Shown here in pieces: positions 1-10,000 of a stretch of DNA of 64,000 bases. Each line of letters starts with the position of its first letter. The first letter of the stretch is position 1. The stretch is from Streptomyces vietnamensis (GTDB taxonomy: Bacteria > Actinomycetota > Actinomycetes > Streptomycetales > Streptomycetaceae), in assembly GCF_000830005.1 (NCBI RefSeq), contig NZ_CP010408.1, positions 62,001 to 126,000 on the forward strand. Direction: 5' to 3'. A program made the position numbers and the translations under genes. The notes under the pieces were generated by a model. The model ran no database searches and had not been told where the DNA came from. It saw only the letters and a list, made by a program, of their open reading frames with translations.

Positions 1-1
1 G

Positions 2-601
2 GCGGTCCAGGAGGCCGGCGATGCAGTCGGAGGGAAGCCCGGTCGGCACCGCTCGGTTGCTGGTGAGGGAGATAGCGCGGGCGGGATCGCGGAAGGCGAG
101 GCGTTCTCGCTCGAGTTCCTGGTGAAGAAGTCGATCGAGTACGGCGAGCCGGTCCACTGCGTCGCCCGGACGATCGCCACGCGGGAGGACGGAACCACCG
201 CGTGCCCCTCGCTGCGGTACCGGCATCTGCTCCACAAGGTCACCGGCCGGACCGTCGCCGAACTCGGGTTCACCCTGCCTGCCCCGTGTGCGGCCGGGCG
301 GTCGATGGAAGGCGATGGTGAGGACATGCGGCGACTCACCATGCTCCTGGGAACCGGCGCCGCGGTGCTGGCCGTCGTCCGTCTCGCCGTCCGCCCCGGC
401 TGGCAAGGCCACGGCATCGGCACCCGGATCCGCCAAGCCCTCCTGGATGCCATGCGCCCCCAGTGGGTCTCACTCCTCGCCATGCCCGGCGCCCCCGCCC
501 AGAACCTCTACCGGCAGCTCGGCTACCAGTACGCAGGCCCGTACAAGACCGGGCCGAACGGACCTGTACTCGATCTGTTGCTTCTGCGCCTCAGCCCCTG
601 A
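2..601 (+). CDS. Partial ORF with GNAT acetyltransferase C-terminus
   Basis: The frame is open from the window edge to the stop at 601, so the 5' end is missing. The last ~75 residues look like the acetyl-CoA-binding part of a GNAT N-acetyltransferase: a V-R-P-x-W-Q-G-H-G-I-G-T-R-I motif A followed by a typical C-terminal A-Q-N-L-Y-R-Q-L-G-Y-Q stretch. The residues before it (C-V-A-R-T-I-A-T-R-E-D-G and onward) do not resemble GNAT motifs, and the join is abrupt near nucleotide 290, where a Cys- and Arg-rich linker lies. It may be a truncated acetyltransferase fused by deletion to an unrelated gene. The substrate cannot be told. The GNAT tail is reasonably sure; an intact enzyme is doubtful. 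Confidence 0.45.
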   Translation, partial: AVQEAGDAVGGKPGRHRSVAGEGDSAGGIAEGEAFSLEFLVKKSIEYGEPVHCVARTIATREDGTTACPSLRYRHLLHKVTGRTVAELGFTLPAPCAAGRSMEGDGEDMRRLTMLLGTGAAVLAVVRLAVRPGWQGHGIGTRIRQALLDAMRPQWVSLLAMPGAPAQNLYRQLGYQYAGPYKTGPNGPVLDLLLLRLSP

Positions 602-682
602 CAGCACGTGGAGCCCCCGGTATGTCCGGAGGCTCCGGCGACAGCCGTCGCGGCCAGACGCGGCGAGGGCCGTCCGACAGAC

Positions 683-1543
683 TCACAGCCGCTGCGGCTG
701 TCGTCCCTCGCTCTCCACGGGTGGGAGCAGCTCGTTACAGACGGGACAGTGGGCACTGCCCTCGAGAACCGAGCGGAACCTGAATCGGCTGACTGTGTCG
801 CACAGGATGTGCCGGGCGGACCACGGCGCCACCGGCCCACGGTATTTGTCGAGCGGAATGAGCCCGGCTTCCCGCATGCGGTCCTTGGCTTCGGGAGCCT
901 GTCTCTGAATGACCCTCCTGGCTTCTCTTCGTTCTCTCTCCCGGACGGCTTGGCGCCTCCCCTGGACTCGTCCCCACGCCTGGACCCACATGGGGAACTT
1001 CGCCTCAGGCACCTCGCAGGCGACCAGGTACGCGTGCAGGGTCCGCTGCGAACCGGGCAGCGACTTGCGGCGCGAGATCCTCTCCGCCGTACTGCGGGAG
1101 AGAGGCGCCCTTGTTTCCTTGTAGCGGCCTTCCGCCCGCCTCTCCATTTCCCTGGTGGAGGGGCGGCCGTTTTGCTCCCAGACCCGAGCAAGCGCGGCGC
1201 CGAGTTCGTCGGCGGTGCGCACCAGGTCGGGTCGGGGAGCCTGCGTGTAGCTGCGCGGCACGCGGCCGCGGTAAAAGCTCACGGCCTTGTTCCACAGCGC
1301 TTCGGCTTGGACGTGGTCCAGGACGCAGACGCGGATGTATCCGTGAACGGTGTCGCGTGCGGGAGGGATTTTCCCTCCTTCGGCACGCTGGACGGTCGTG
1401 ATGGAGCATCCAAGCTTGCTCGCGAGTTCCCCGCGGGTGAGTCCCCTCTTGCGGCGCGCCGCTCGGAGGTACTCGGCTAGCTCGCCCATGCCGTTGGCGG
1501 CATTGGCCACCGGGCTCGTTGGCCGGCCCTTCCGGGGCGCCAT
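683..1543 (-). CDS. XRE-type helix-turn-helix regulator with C-terminal Cys pair
   Basis: A 286-residue protein. Residues ~18-70 form a clear lambda-repressor/XRE helix-turn-helix (E-Y-L-R-A-A-R-R-K-R-G-L-T-R-G-E-L-A-S-K-L-G-C is split across helices 1-3, followed by T-T-V-Q-R-A-E-G-G-K). The middle is rich in Arg and Glu. The C-terminus has C-D-T-V and later H-C-P-V-C-N-E-L-L, which could be a small metal-binding knuckle. It lies 22 bp downstream of a small membrane protein gene on the same strand and is probably cotranscribed. The target is unknown; such single-copy regulators are common in Streptomyces accessory DNA. Confidence 0.75.
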   Translation of the reverse strand: MAPRKGRPTSPVANAANGMGELAEYLRAARRKRGLTRGELASKLGCSITTVQRAEGGKIPPARDTVHGYIRVCVLDHVQAEALWNKAVSFYRGRVPRSYTQAPRPDLVRTADELGAALARVWEQNGRPSTREMERRAEGRYKETRAPLSRSTAERISRRKSLPGSQRTLHAYLVACEVPEAKFPMWVQAWGRVQGRRQAVRERERREARRVIQRQAPEAKDRMREAGLIPLDKYRGPVAPWSARHILCDTVSRFRFRSVLEGSAHCPVCNELLPPVESEGRQPQRL

Positions 1544-1565
1544 GGAGCCACCTCCTCTGCCTCAC

Positions 1566-1832
1566 TCAGTCCTGCGGAGAAGCGGAGCTGAGGATGCGCA
1601 TGGCCGTCGTTCGCAGCGGGTCGGCGAAGCCGGTGGCCGTGAGGCGGATCGCAAGTACGCCGATGCCAGCAGAGGTGGCGAGCAGGCTGATGACGCCGAT
1701 GGGCGGCGTGGGCGCGGCCTCACCGCCCACGAGCGCAGTCAGGGCGGCGGCCGTCACCACGATCACAATGATGACGGCGGCGCCGGCTCCTCCGAGCGGC
1801 TGCCGACGGGAGGTCGTACGGATACGGGACAT
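1566..1832 (-). CDS. Small two-helix membrane protein
   Basis: An 88-residue protein starting ATG. After a basic N-terminus (M-S-R-I-R-T-T-S-R-R-Q) there is a long hydrophobic segment at ~18-40 and a second at ~46-66, so it is probably a two-pass membrane protein with both ends in the cytoplasm. No family is recognised. It is the first gene of a likely two-gene unit with the regulator that follows at 1543, suggesting the pair acts together, for instance as membrane sensor and regulator, but that is inference only. Confidence 0.55.
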   Translation of the reverse strand: MSRIRTTSRRQPLGGAGAAVIIVIVVTAAALTALVGGEAAPTPPIGVISLLATSAGIGVLAIRLTATGFADPLRTTAMRILSSASPQD

Positions 1833-2497
1833 GGGTCTTCTCTCTCTGTACCTGCCGCCACGGGGCGGTCATGGGGGCCCTCGGGTTACGAGGGTGTCCG
1901 GCTCCAACCAGCTTCGTACGTACGGGCGTTTGGCTCGCCACGTCGCGTGAGAGCATCGTGCCACTGAGTGAGGGCCCGTCAGGTCGGATCGAGGACACAT
2001 AGTTCACTCCTGTCTCACACGACGAAGTTCGTTCCATTGCCATGCCGGGGGCAATCCGCGACAGACCCGAGACGTATCTGAGCGCCGGATACCTGTTCGC
2101 CAACGAGAGCCACCTCAAGCTCAGGCCAAAGCGGGTGCGCACCGTAGCTGCCCGCTATGCGACCTGCCGCTTCCTGGCGACTCTTTCCGGCGGCCCGGCT
2201 TCCGCTTTCCGGGTCATCGGATATTCATGCAGCGCTGACTCACTTTCGGTTGCGCCGACCTTGTCCCAGTGGAACTATTCGGTCACCCTCTGTGCCACTA
2301 CCGGCTCCAACCGCAGGTCAGCAGGGAATTCGTGCGTCGGTGATTGGCCACTGCCGCACAACCGGTGAGCCGGTGCTCCATAGGCGCACCGGCTCACCGC
2401 TCCTCTTTCGCAGCCCAGCACAGATCCGCCCGGTCACACACAGAGGTACGGACCGGCGGCCGCCGCACTACGGTCCTCGCCCTCGCCGTCCTCTTCA
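1833..2497. other. Intergenic stretch upstream of the IS cluster
   Basis: About 660 bases with no convincing gene. Open frames here lack ribosome binding sites and do not resemble known proteins. It should hold the promoter of the leftward membrane protein/regulator pair near 1833-1950. Confidence 0.4.
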
Positions 2498-2501
2498 CTA
2501 G

Positions 2502-3882
2502 TAGTGCTTTGTTAGGTGGTGTCGTAGGGCTGCCATGGGACGGTCTGTCGGCAGGTGGGGCAGGTCCCGGTCCAAGTGGCGATGAGCTGTTGGAGGAGGT
2601 CCAGGGCCTGGTAGAGGGTCAGGCCCTGGCAGGGGCTTTTGGGTGTCTCCGCTGTTCGGTCAGGAACAGGTGGGCGGCGGTGACGAGGGTGACGTGCCGG
2701 TGCCAGCCGGCGAACGAACGGCCCTCGAAGTGGTCCAGGCCCAGGGCTGTTTTCAGCTCGCGGTAGTCGTGCTCGATCCGCCACCGGGCTTTCGCCAGCC
2801 GGACCAGATCCCTGGCAGGGATATCGGGTGGCAGGTTCGAGATCCAGTACTGCACCGGTTCACGCTCGCCCTCGGGCCACCGGGCGATCAGCCAGGACAA
2901 CCCGATCGTGCCGTCGGCGGCCGGTTTCGGGCGACGGCCCGCGAGCCGGACGCGCAGGAACACGAAGTGCGAGCTCATCGCCGCCTTCGATCCCTTGCGC
3001 CAGGTCACGGTCCGACCGCGGCCGCGACCCGCGGCCAGCACGTGCTCGCGCAAGGACACCGGCCGGGTGCGATAGCGGGGCAGCGGCCTGGGGCCGAGCC
3101 CGCCGTATTCGGGCTGGTGCGGCACCGCGTCCTGGCCGTGGGCGGTCATCTCGCCCCTGGCCTGCAGCACCCAGGCCAGGCCGCGTTCGTCCAGGCCGTC
3201 GCGGAAGTCGGCGTTCGCGCCATAGCCGGTATCGGCGACCAGCACAGCGGGCCGCAGCCCAAAGCCGGCGAGTTCGTCGAGCATGTCCAGGGCGAGCTGC
3301 CACTTGGGACGGTGGCACTCACCATCAGGGATCCGGCAGGCCCGCCTGCGGGCCTGGGCGCCGGGACCGTCCCAGGCGGCAGGCAGGAACAGACGCCAGG
3401 ACAACGGGCACGAAGCCTCCTCGGAGGCGGCGTGGACACTGACGCCGATCTGGCAGTTGCCGACCTTGCCCAGGGTGCCGGAGTACTGCCGGGCCACCCC
3501 GGGCGAGGAACGGCCGTCCTTGGGGAAGCCGGTGTCGTCCACCACCCACACCTGCGGCCGCACGACCGCCACCGCCCGCCACGCCAGCCGGGCCCGCACG
3601 TCCCTGACCTGCCACGTCGAGGTCGTCATGAACTGCTGCAACTGCTGGTGATCGACACCGAGCCGTTCAGCCATCGGCTGCATCGACTTCCTGCGACCGT
3701 CCAGCAGCAGCCCCCGAAGGTATAACGCACCCTTCGCCCGCTGGTCCCGACGCACCAACGGCGCGAACACCTCCGCCGCGAACTCCTCCAACCGGCCCCG
3801 CACCGCGGCAAGCTCCCCAGCCCTCATACAGCCAGCGAACTACCACCCACCCACCACGACAAGACCACCTAACAAAGCACTA
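2502..3882 (-). mobile_element. IS701-family insertion sequence
   Basis: The element has perfect 19-bp terminal inverted repeats, TAGTGCTTTGTTAGGTGGT at 2502-2520 and its complement at 3864-3882, and is flanked by a 4-bp direct repeat CTAG at 2498-2501 and 3883-3886. A 4-bp YTAR/CTAG duplication is the known habit of the IS701 family. Total length is 1381 bp with one transposase. It looks complete and recently inserted. The right CTAG overlaps the first base of the neighbouring IS630 element, so it went in after that element. Confidence 0.95.
2619..3827 (-). CDS. IS701-family DDE transposase
   Basis: A 402-residue transposase with the usual length for the family. The first DDE aspartate is in V-W-V-V-D-D-T-G-F-P-K-D-G (~residue 95), followed by a G-N-C-Q-I-G-V-S segment. 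The second is in L-V-A-D-T-G-Y-G (~200), and the catalytic glutamate lies in the C-terminal R-I-E-H-D-Y-R-E-L-K-T-A-L-G-L-D-H-F-E-G signature (~365). The reading frame is intact and lies wholly within the inverted repeats, so the enzyme is probably active. Confidence 0.93.
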   Translation of the reverse strand: MRAGELAAVRGRLEEFAAEVFAPLVRRDQRAKGALYLRGLLLDGRRKSMQPMAERLGVDHQQLQQFMTTSTWQVRDVRARLAWRAVAVVRPQVWVVDDTGFPKDGRSSPGVARQYSGTLGKVGNCQIGVSVHAASEEASCPLSWRLFLPAAWDGPGAQARRRACRIPDGECHRPKWQLALDMLDELAGFGLRPAVLVADTGYGANADFRDGLDERGLAWVLQARGEMTAHGQDAVPHQPEYGGLGPRPLPRYRTRPVSLREHVLAAGRGRGRTVTWRKGSKAAMSSHFVFLRVRLAGRRPKPAADGTIGLSWLIARWPEGEREPVQYWISNLPPDIPARDLVRLAKARWRIEHDYRELKTALGLDHFEGRSFAGWHRHVTLVTAAHLFLTEQRRHPKAPARA

Positions 3883-4974
3883 CTAGTGTCCTGAGTCGGA
3901 GATTCGTCGGCAGTAAGCGGCGACTTTGTCGAGGATGTCGTCGGCGGTCTTCGTCCAGACGAAGGGCCGGGGGTGTTCGTTCCAGTCGGCGAGCCAGGCC
4001 CGGATGTCGCGTTCGAGGGCCTGGACGGAGCGGTGGACGCCCCGGCGGAGCTTCTTCGTGGTGAGTTCGGCGAACCACCGCTCGACCAGGTTCAGCCAGG
4101 AGGAGCCGGTCGGGGTGAAGTGCAGGTGGAAGCGTGGATGCGCCAGCAGCCAGGTCTTCACGGCCGGGACCTTGTGGGTGACGTAGTTGTCCAGGATCAA
4201 ATGGACCTCGAGGTCCGCGGGGACTTCCTTGTCGAGCTTGACCAGGAACTTCTTGAACTCCACCGTGCGGTGGCGGCGGTGGAGCGAGCCGATGACCTTG
4301 CCGGTCGCGGTGTCGAGTGCGGCGAACAGGGTGGTGGTGCCCGCGCGCACGTAGTCGTGGCTGCGGCGTTCGGGCACCCCGGGCATCATCGGCAGGACCG
4401 GCTGGGACCGGTCCAGGGCCTGGATCTGGGACTTCTCGTCCACACACAGCACCAGGGCCCGCTCCGGCGGGTCGAGATACAGCCCGACCACGTCACGGAC
4501 CTTGTCGATGAACAGCGGGTCTTTGGAGAGCTTGAACGTCTCGGCCCGGTGGGGCTGGAGGGCGAAGGCCCGCCAGATCCGGGAGATCGCCGACTGCGAC
4601 ATTCCGGTCGCCGCGGCCATCGACCGGGTCGACCAGTGCGTGGCGTCTTTCGGTGTCTCCTCGAGCGTCTTGACGATGACGCGTTCGACGTCGGTGTCGG
4701 TGATCTTCCGGGGGACACCGGGGCGTGGTTCGTCGCACAGGCCGTCGAGCCGGCGTTCCAGGAAGCGTCGCCGCCAGGCCCGGACGGTGTCCGTGGTGAT
4801 GCCCAGCCGCCGGGCGACCTCGGCGATCGCGTGTCCGTCCGCGCTCTCCAGGACGATCCGCGACCGCAAGGCCAGCGACTGGGCACTCGAACGACGGCGC
4901 ACCCACGACTGCAACATCGCCCGCTCGGCATCGGACAACACCACCGGCGGGATCTTCGGTCCAGGACGACTCAC
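3883..4974 (-). CDS. IS630-family transposase
   Basis: A 363-residue protein. The N-terminal half has paired helix-turn-helix regions (A-I-A-E-V-A-R-R-L-G-I-T-T-D-T-V-R-A-W and later M-A-A-A-T-G-M-S-Q-S-A-I-S-R-I-W). The DDE catalytic domain follows: L-C-V-D-E-K-S-Q-I-Q-A-L-D (~185), L-I-L-D-N-Y-V-T-H-K (~265) and W-L-N-L-V-E-R-W-F-A-E-L (~305). The last element-encoded codon is CAC at 3886-3888; the TAG stop comes entirely from the flanking TA duplication plus the adjacent host C, so the exact C-terminus depends on the insertion site. Otherwise intact and probably active. Confidence 0.93.
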   Translation of the reverse strand: MSRPGPKIPPVVLSDAERAMLQSWVRRRSSAQSLALRSRIVLESADGHAIAEVARRLGITTDTVRAWRRRFLERRLDGLCDEPRPGVPRKITDTDVERVIVKTLEETPKDATHWSTRSMAAATGMSQSAISRIWRAFALQPHRAETFKLSKDPLFIDKVRDVVGLYLDPPERALVLCVDEKSQIQALDRSQPVLPMMPGVPERRSHDYVRAGTTTLFAALDTATGKVIGSLHRRHRTVEFKKFLVKLDKEVPADLEVHLILDNYVTHKVPAVKTWLLAHPRFHLHFTPTGSSWLNLVERWFAELTTKKLRRGVHRSVQALERDIRAWLADWNEHPRPFVWTKTADDILDKVAAYCRRISDSGH

Positions 4975-5008
4975 ACCAGACCAACGACAAATCTCCGACT
5001 CAGGACAC
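3886..5008 (-). mobile_element. IS630-family (IS630/Tc1/mariner) insertion sequence
   Basis: Terminal inverted repeats of 24 bp with one mismatch lie at 3886-3909 and 4985-5008, both beginning GTGTCCTGAGTCGGAGATT. The element is flanked by TA at 3884-3885 and 5009-5010, the TA duplication expected for the family. Removing both IS elements restores a target reading ...CTCTTCAC-TA-GGAGCTG.... It is 1123 bp with one intact transposase. Confidence 0.93.
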
Positions 5009-5065
5009 TAGGAGCTGTCCGGGCGATCACGCGTCCCCGTTAGGGTGACTCAGCGGAGGGACGTC

Positions 5066-5296
5066 ATGAGTGCTGTGGAGATGAGTCGCGCGGAGGCGGT
5101 CACGCTCGTGCAGCGGATCATGGAGGCGGACTACGCCTCGGACGACGAGGTGGACCGCTGGCTGGACAGACTGGACAGAGCCCTGGCATGCCCGTCTGGT
5201 CATGTCAGCGACTTGATCTTTTGGTCGCGGGCGCGGGAGCTTTCGGCTGACGAGGTAGTCGACCAGGCTCTGGCGTACCGGCCGATCGCTTTGTGA
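5066..5296 (+). CDS. Colicin E/pyocin-type nuclease immunity protein, orphan
   Basis: A 76-residue acidic protein. Start ATG at 5066 follows GGAGGG by about 5 bases; an upstream in-frame GTG at 5045 has no such site. The sequence follows the Im9/Im2 layout of DNase immunity proteins: E-A-V-T-L-V-Q-R-I-M helix, an acidic loop A-D-Y-A-S-D-D-E-V-D, then H-V-S-D-L-I-F-W, equivalent to the conserved S-D-L-I-Y-Y nuclease-contact segment, and a final V-V-D-Q-A-L-A-Y-R helix. Such proteins block the active domain of E-type colicin or pyocin nucleases. No nuclease toxin gene lies beside it; it sits alone between the IS630 and IS5 elements, so it is either a stranded half of a pair or a stand-alone protective gene. 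Confidence 0.75.
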   Translation: MSAVEMSRAEAVTLVQRIMEADYASDDEVDRWLDRLDRALACPSGHVSDLIFWSRARELSADEVVDQALAYRPIAL

Positions 5297-5305
5297 GGTG
5301 ACGGC

Positions 5306-6267
<962 letters not shown>

Positions 6268-6323
6268 GGGAGGAAGAACGACCTGGACAGACGGCAGTCA
6301 CAAGATCACGCGAACCCTGATCC

Positions 6324-6797
6324 CTACTTCGTGACGAAGGGTGCGTATCCGACCGGGACCTCGCTCACCTGAAGGTCCGAGAAGAGCAAGGTCACGTTGT
6401 GCGCGTTGGTTTCCATGCGCACCTCGTGAAAGTCGATCCCGAGGGCCTTCGACCAGCGGCGGGTCGCCTCGGACTCAGGAAGGAGTTTGGCTCCTGGGTA
6501 CAGGGTGTGCCACTTCACCCCCCAGACGTATCCGTCGAGGTCAACACCGGTTTCGTGGTCGATGAGCCGGTCGTCCAAGGAGCCCCGCCAGGTGTCCGCC
6601 GGTACTGATGTCTCGCATCGGGCCTCGACGCAGTACCGGAAGAGATACCGCAGGTGGGACGGCGCGATGCCGGTTCGGGGATCAGCTGTCGCGTAGATGA
6701 TGACCTCGTAGTCGCGCATGTAGTTGGTGTATCCGTGGTGCACGACGGCGTGATCGAAGGTCTCGTCCAGCATCTGCTCAAGTACGGCGGTGTCCAT
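6324..6797 (-). CDS. Conserved actinobacterial protein, YxiG-like
   Basis: A 157-residue soluble protein with no signal or membrane segment. The pattern M-L-D-E-T-F-D-H-A-V-V-H-H-G-Y-T near the start, Y-A-T-A-D-P-R-T-G-I in the middle and H-E-T-G-V-D-L-D-G-Y-V-W-G-V-K-W matches a small conserved Streptomyces family that I associate with YxiG-like proteins; the assignment is from memory of the pattern. The Bacillus yxi cluster is linked to secreted toxins and immunity, so an immunity-type role is possible but unproven. It stands alone between the IS5 element and the Tad operon terminator. Confidence 0.55.
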   Translation of the reverse strand: MDTAVLEQMLDETFDHAVVHHGYTNYMRDYEVIIYATADPRTGIAPSHLRYLFRYCVEARCETSVPADTWRGSLDDRLIDHETGVDLDGYVWGVKWHTLYPGAKLLPESEATRRWSKALGIDFHEVRMETNAHNVTLLFSDLQVSEVPVGYAPFVTK

Positions 6798-7016
6798 GCC
6801 GCCCTTCTACCTCACTGGGCAAGACCCTCGGTAACGAGATTCACGGGTGCTGGGCGCCGCTGCCCTCAGAGATCGCCCAGCCAAGTCCTAGCAGCTGCGT
6901 CACCCACACACACCACCAACTCACCCAACTCGCGCCCGCCCGCAGGCCTCGCTCCCCACCTGGAGCCGAAGAAGCGCAGCGACAGCACCACGGTGAATGA
7001 GGACGAGCACCAACGA

Positions 7017-7065
7017 GCAAGGCCCGGATTCCTCCCAGCCGCAGCGGGGGGATTCCGGGCCTTGC
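7017..7065 (-). terminator. Hairpin ending the Tad operon
   Basis: The arms GCAAGGCCCGGA at 7017-7028 and TCCGGGCCTTGC at 7054-7065 pair perfectly, extended by imperfect pairing inward. It lies 30 bases beyond the stop of the last gene of the leftward operon, the expected place for a terminator. Confidence 0.75.
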
Positions 7066-7094
7066 CTGTATGGCCATACCTCGTGGGCCTGCGG

Positions 7095-10000
7095 TCAGCG
7101 CAGGATGACCGGCTTCGGCAGCAGTGTGCTCAGCAGCTGTGCTGTCTCCGCTTCCATGTCCACTCCCCCGCCAAGGCCTTCATTGATGCGGGCCAGCCGG
7201 GCGGCGGCTTCGCGCAGGGCGTCCACGTCTCCGGCGCCGTGGTGGGCGAGGAAGACCTGTCGGTGAAGGAGTTCGTTCTCCTCGGCGGCGAGAAGGCCCT
7301 GGTGCGCGGCCCAGAGCGCGCCGGTGTAGTCGGAGGCTTCCCGGCGACGGGTGGACAGCTCGTAGGCGACGTCGGCAATGGCCGAGACCATCTCCTGGAC
7401 GACCGGCTCGGCCCAGGCGTAGCGCTGAGGGTCGATCGCGGCGAAGGGGCGGCCGCGGACGAGTGCGAGGGCCCGGCGCAGGGAGAGGTCCCCGTCTTCG
7501 TCGTGGCGGGCCAGACCGATGCGTGCGTGGAACTGGAAGGACCGCCAGTCGCAGGTGACGGCCGCAGCGAGACGGTAGCGGCTGTCGCTGGTGTCCTGGA
7601 CCCGCGGGAAGTAGGCCTCGCTGTCGCTGTTCTTCCCGAGCCAGGACCGGGTGCGGGAGATGACGGCGTTGCGCATCTGCTTGTTGACCAGGCGGCCCGG
7701 CCAGAGCGCGTCGTCGATGGCGTGGTGGTCGGCGCCGGGGTTGAGCACGAGGTAGGAGACGAGCTCGACGGCTGCGCTCCGGCGGTTGGAGTCGATCCGG
7801 CCTGCTACGCCCTCGATGACCACCGGTCCCAGCAGGAGGACCGCGGGGGCAGTGTCGTACGACTCCTCGACGCCGTCGGTAGTCGAGGCCGGGCCGGGAG
7901 CCGGGAGGGGAGCCGGGATCGGGTTGCCAGCCGCAGAGCCTGCCTTGGCGGGGTTCGGGGTTTCCTTCGTCAGTCCTGCGGCGGCCGCCGCCGGGTCGGT
8001 CGTGGCCGGGACCGGGGCACTCGCAGGCAGGGGTGCCGCTTCGGTCTCCTGGGTGGGCTCGGTGGTCTCGCCCTGTGCGGTTTCCAGCTCCTCCCGCTCG
8101 ATGTCGGCGTACTCGGCGGGCATGCCGTCCTCGTCGGCATCAGCAGGCGGCTCCGGGGCGGGTGCTCCTTCGTCGTCGCTGTTCTCCCCCGGGTCCTCCG
8201 CGGAGTCCTCCTGCTCCAGCCTCTGCTGGTCTCCCTCTTCCGGCTCCTCTTCGGGGTCGTCAAGAAGGAGGTCGTCCAGCCACTCGTCGCGGGCGGGTAC
8301 GTCGGCGGTGCTGGCGGACAGGGTGAGCAGCTCGATCGCGTCGGCGAAGTGGGAGTCGGTCAGGCCCTGGAGCTTGATGGGCAGGCCGGAGCCGGGCAGG
8401 ACGATGGTCTCGTCCGGTCCCGTGCAGTGGAGTGTCCAGCCCTCGTCCGGGGCCAGGCTGGCGTTCTCGCTCGATGTCACCACCGCGCCGGCCACCCGCG
8501 GCTCGGCCGTGATCAGGTCGAACAGTTCCTCGGTCTCGGTCCCTTCGGGCAGTTCGGCCGCGAGGAGGATGTGGGGGGTCCACGAACCGCCGGCGTCCTC
8601 CTGCAGGCGGGCCGTGCGGAGGGTGGGTGCGCCGAGCGCGGCCAGGGCGCGGCGCTGGTCGGCCGTGTGGCTGGCCAGGTCGGCGAGCGCGTCGGCGAGC
8701 GCGCTGGTGCGGGCGACGCGTTCGGGTGCTGCGTCGTCCAGGCCGGGGGTGGTGTCGGCCAGCGCGGTGATTTCCAGGTGGCCGGGCAGGGGGGTGCTGG
8801 CGAGCTCGACCGCGATGGCCTGCAGGACGTGGCGGGTGTGGTCGGCGTCGCCGTCCAGGTGAAGGACGCCGATGTACTCCAGGTCGACGAGGACCAGGCG
8901 GCCGGCGCCGTCCCAGCCCAGGGAGACCAGGGCCGGGTAGGGGGCATCGGCGCCCTGGAGGGCGTCGTGGTCGGCGAGGTCGGGGTTGGAGGCGGTGCAG
9001 GTCCACAGGTCGGTGCGGCCAGCGGTGCCCGAGAAGGGCTTCATCGGCGCGGTGTCCTGGTCGAGGTGGAGTTCGACCTTGTTCTCGTGGAGCACGACGG
9101 CGGTGACCACGGGCAGGTCGCGGTCGGCTTCGGCGAGGTTGAGGGCCAGGGTGCGCAGGGTCGCGTCGAGGAGGTCGAAGCCGGTGGGGTGCTGGGCGGA
9201 GCGCAGGCCCTGCTCGGTGGCGGCGGCGCTGCCGGTGGGCATGGGGATGCGTCGGCCGGGCCGGCGGCGGCGCTGCTGGAGGATGCGGCGGGTGGTGATC
9301 GTGCTGATGAGGGCGGCGGCCAGGGCGCCGGCGCCCATCCAGACGGCAGCGGGTGCCAGGGCTTCGTCGGCGTCCTGTGTCTGCTGGGTTGTGTCCGCCT
9401 TCTGGCCGTCCTGCGCGGGCGTTGGAGCGGCGGTGGTGGGCGTGGTGCTCGGCCTGGACGCGGCGGGCGCGGGGGTGGAGGCGGCGGGTGCGGGTGTGGA
9501 GGGTTTCGAGGGGGCGGGTGCGGGGGCCGTCGGCGTGGGGGTGTCTTTCGACGTGTCCGGCTTCGGTGGTGTCTTGGTGCCCGGGGTGGGACGGGTGTCG
9601 GGAGCGGGGGCTGGGGCGGTTGCTGTGGGGAGGGTGAGTTTCTGGCCGGGGACGATCAGGTTGGGGTTGTCGAAGGTTCCGCCGCCGGGCAGCGGGGTGC
9701 CCTTGTTGGCTTCGAAGATCTTCGGCCAGTCCTCGGGGTTGCCGTGGTCGTCGGCGATGGTCCACAGGCTGTCTCCGGGCCGTACGGTGACGTGCTCGGC
9801 CTGGGTCGGGGCGGGCTTCGTGTCCGCGGGGCCGGCCTGCTCGGGCTGCTGCGCGGGCGGGGCTGTCTCGGGCGCGGTCTGGGTGGGTGTCGTTGCCGGG
9901 GTGGCGGGTTGGGCGATGTTGGCGTCGGCGGGGAGGCGGATGACGGCGCCCTTGGGGAGGAACTGGTCGCCGGCCGCGAGCTGGGGGATGGAGGGGTTGA

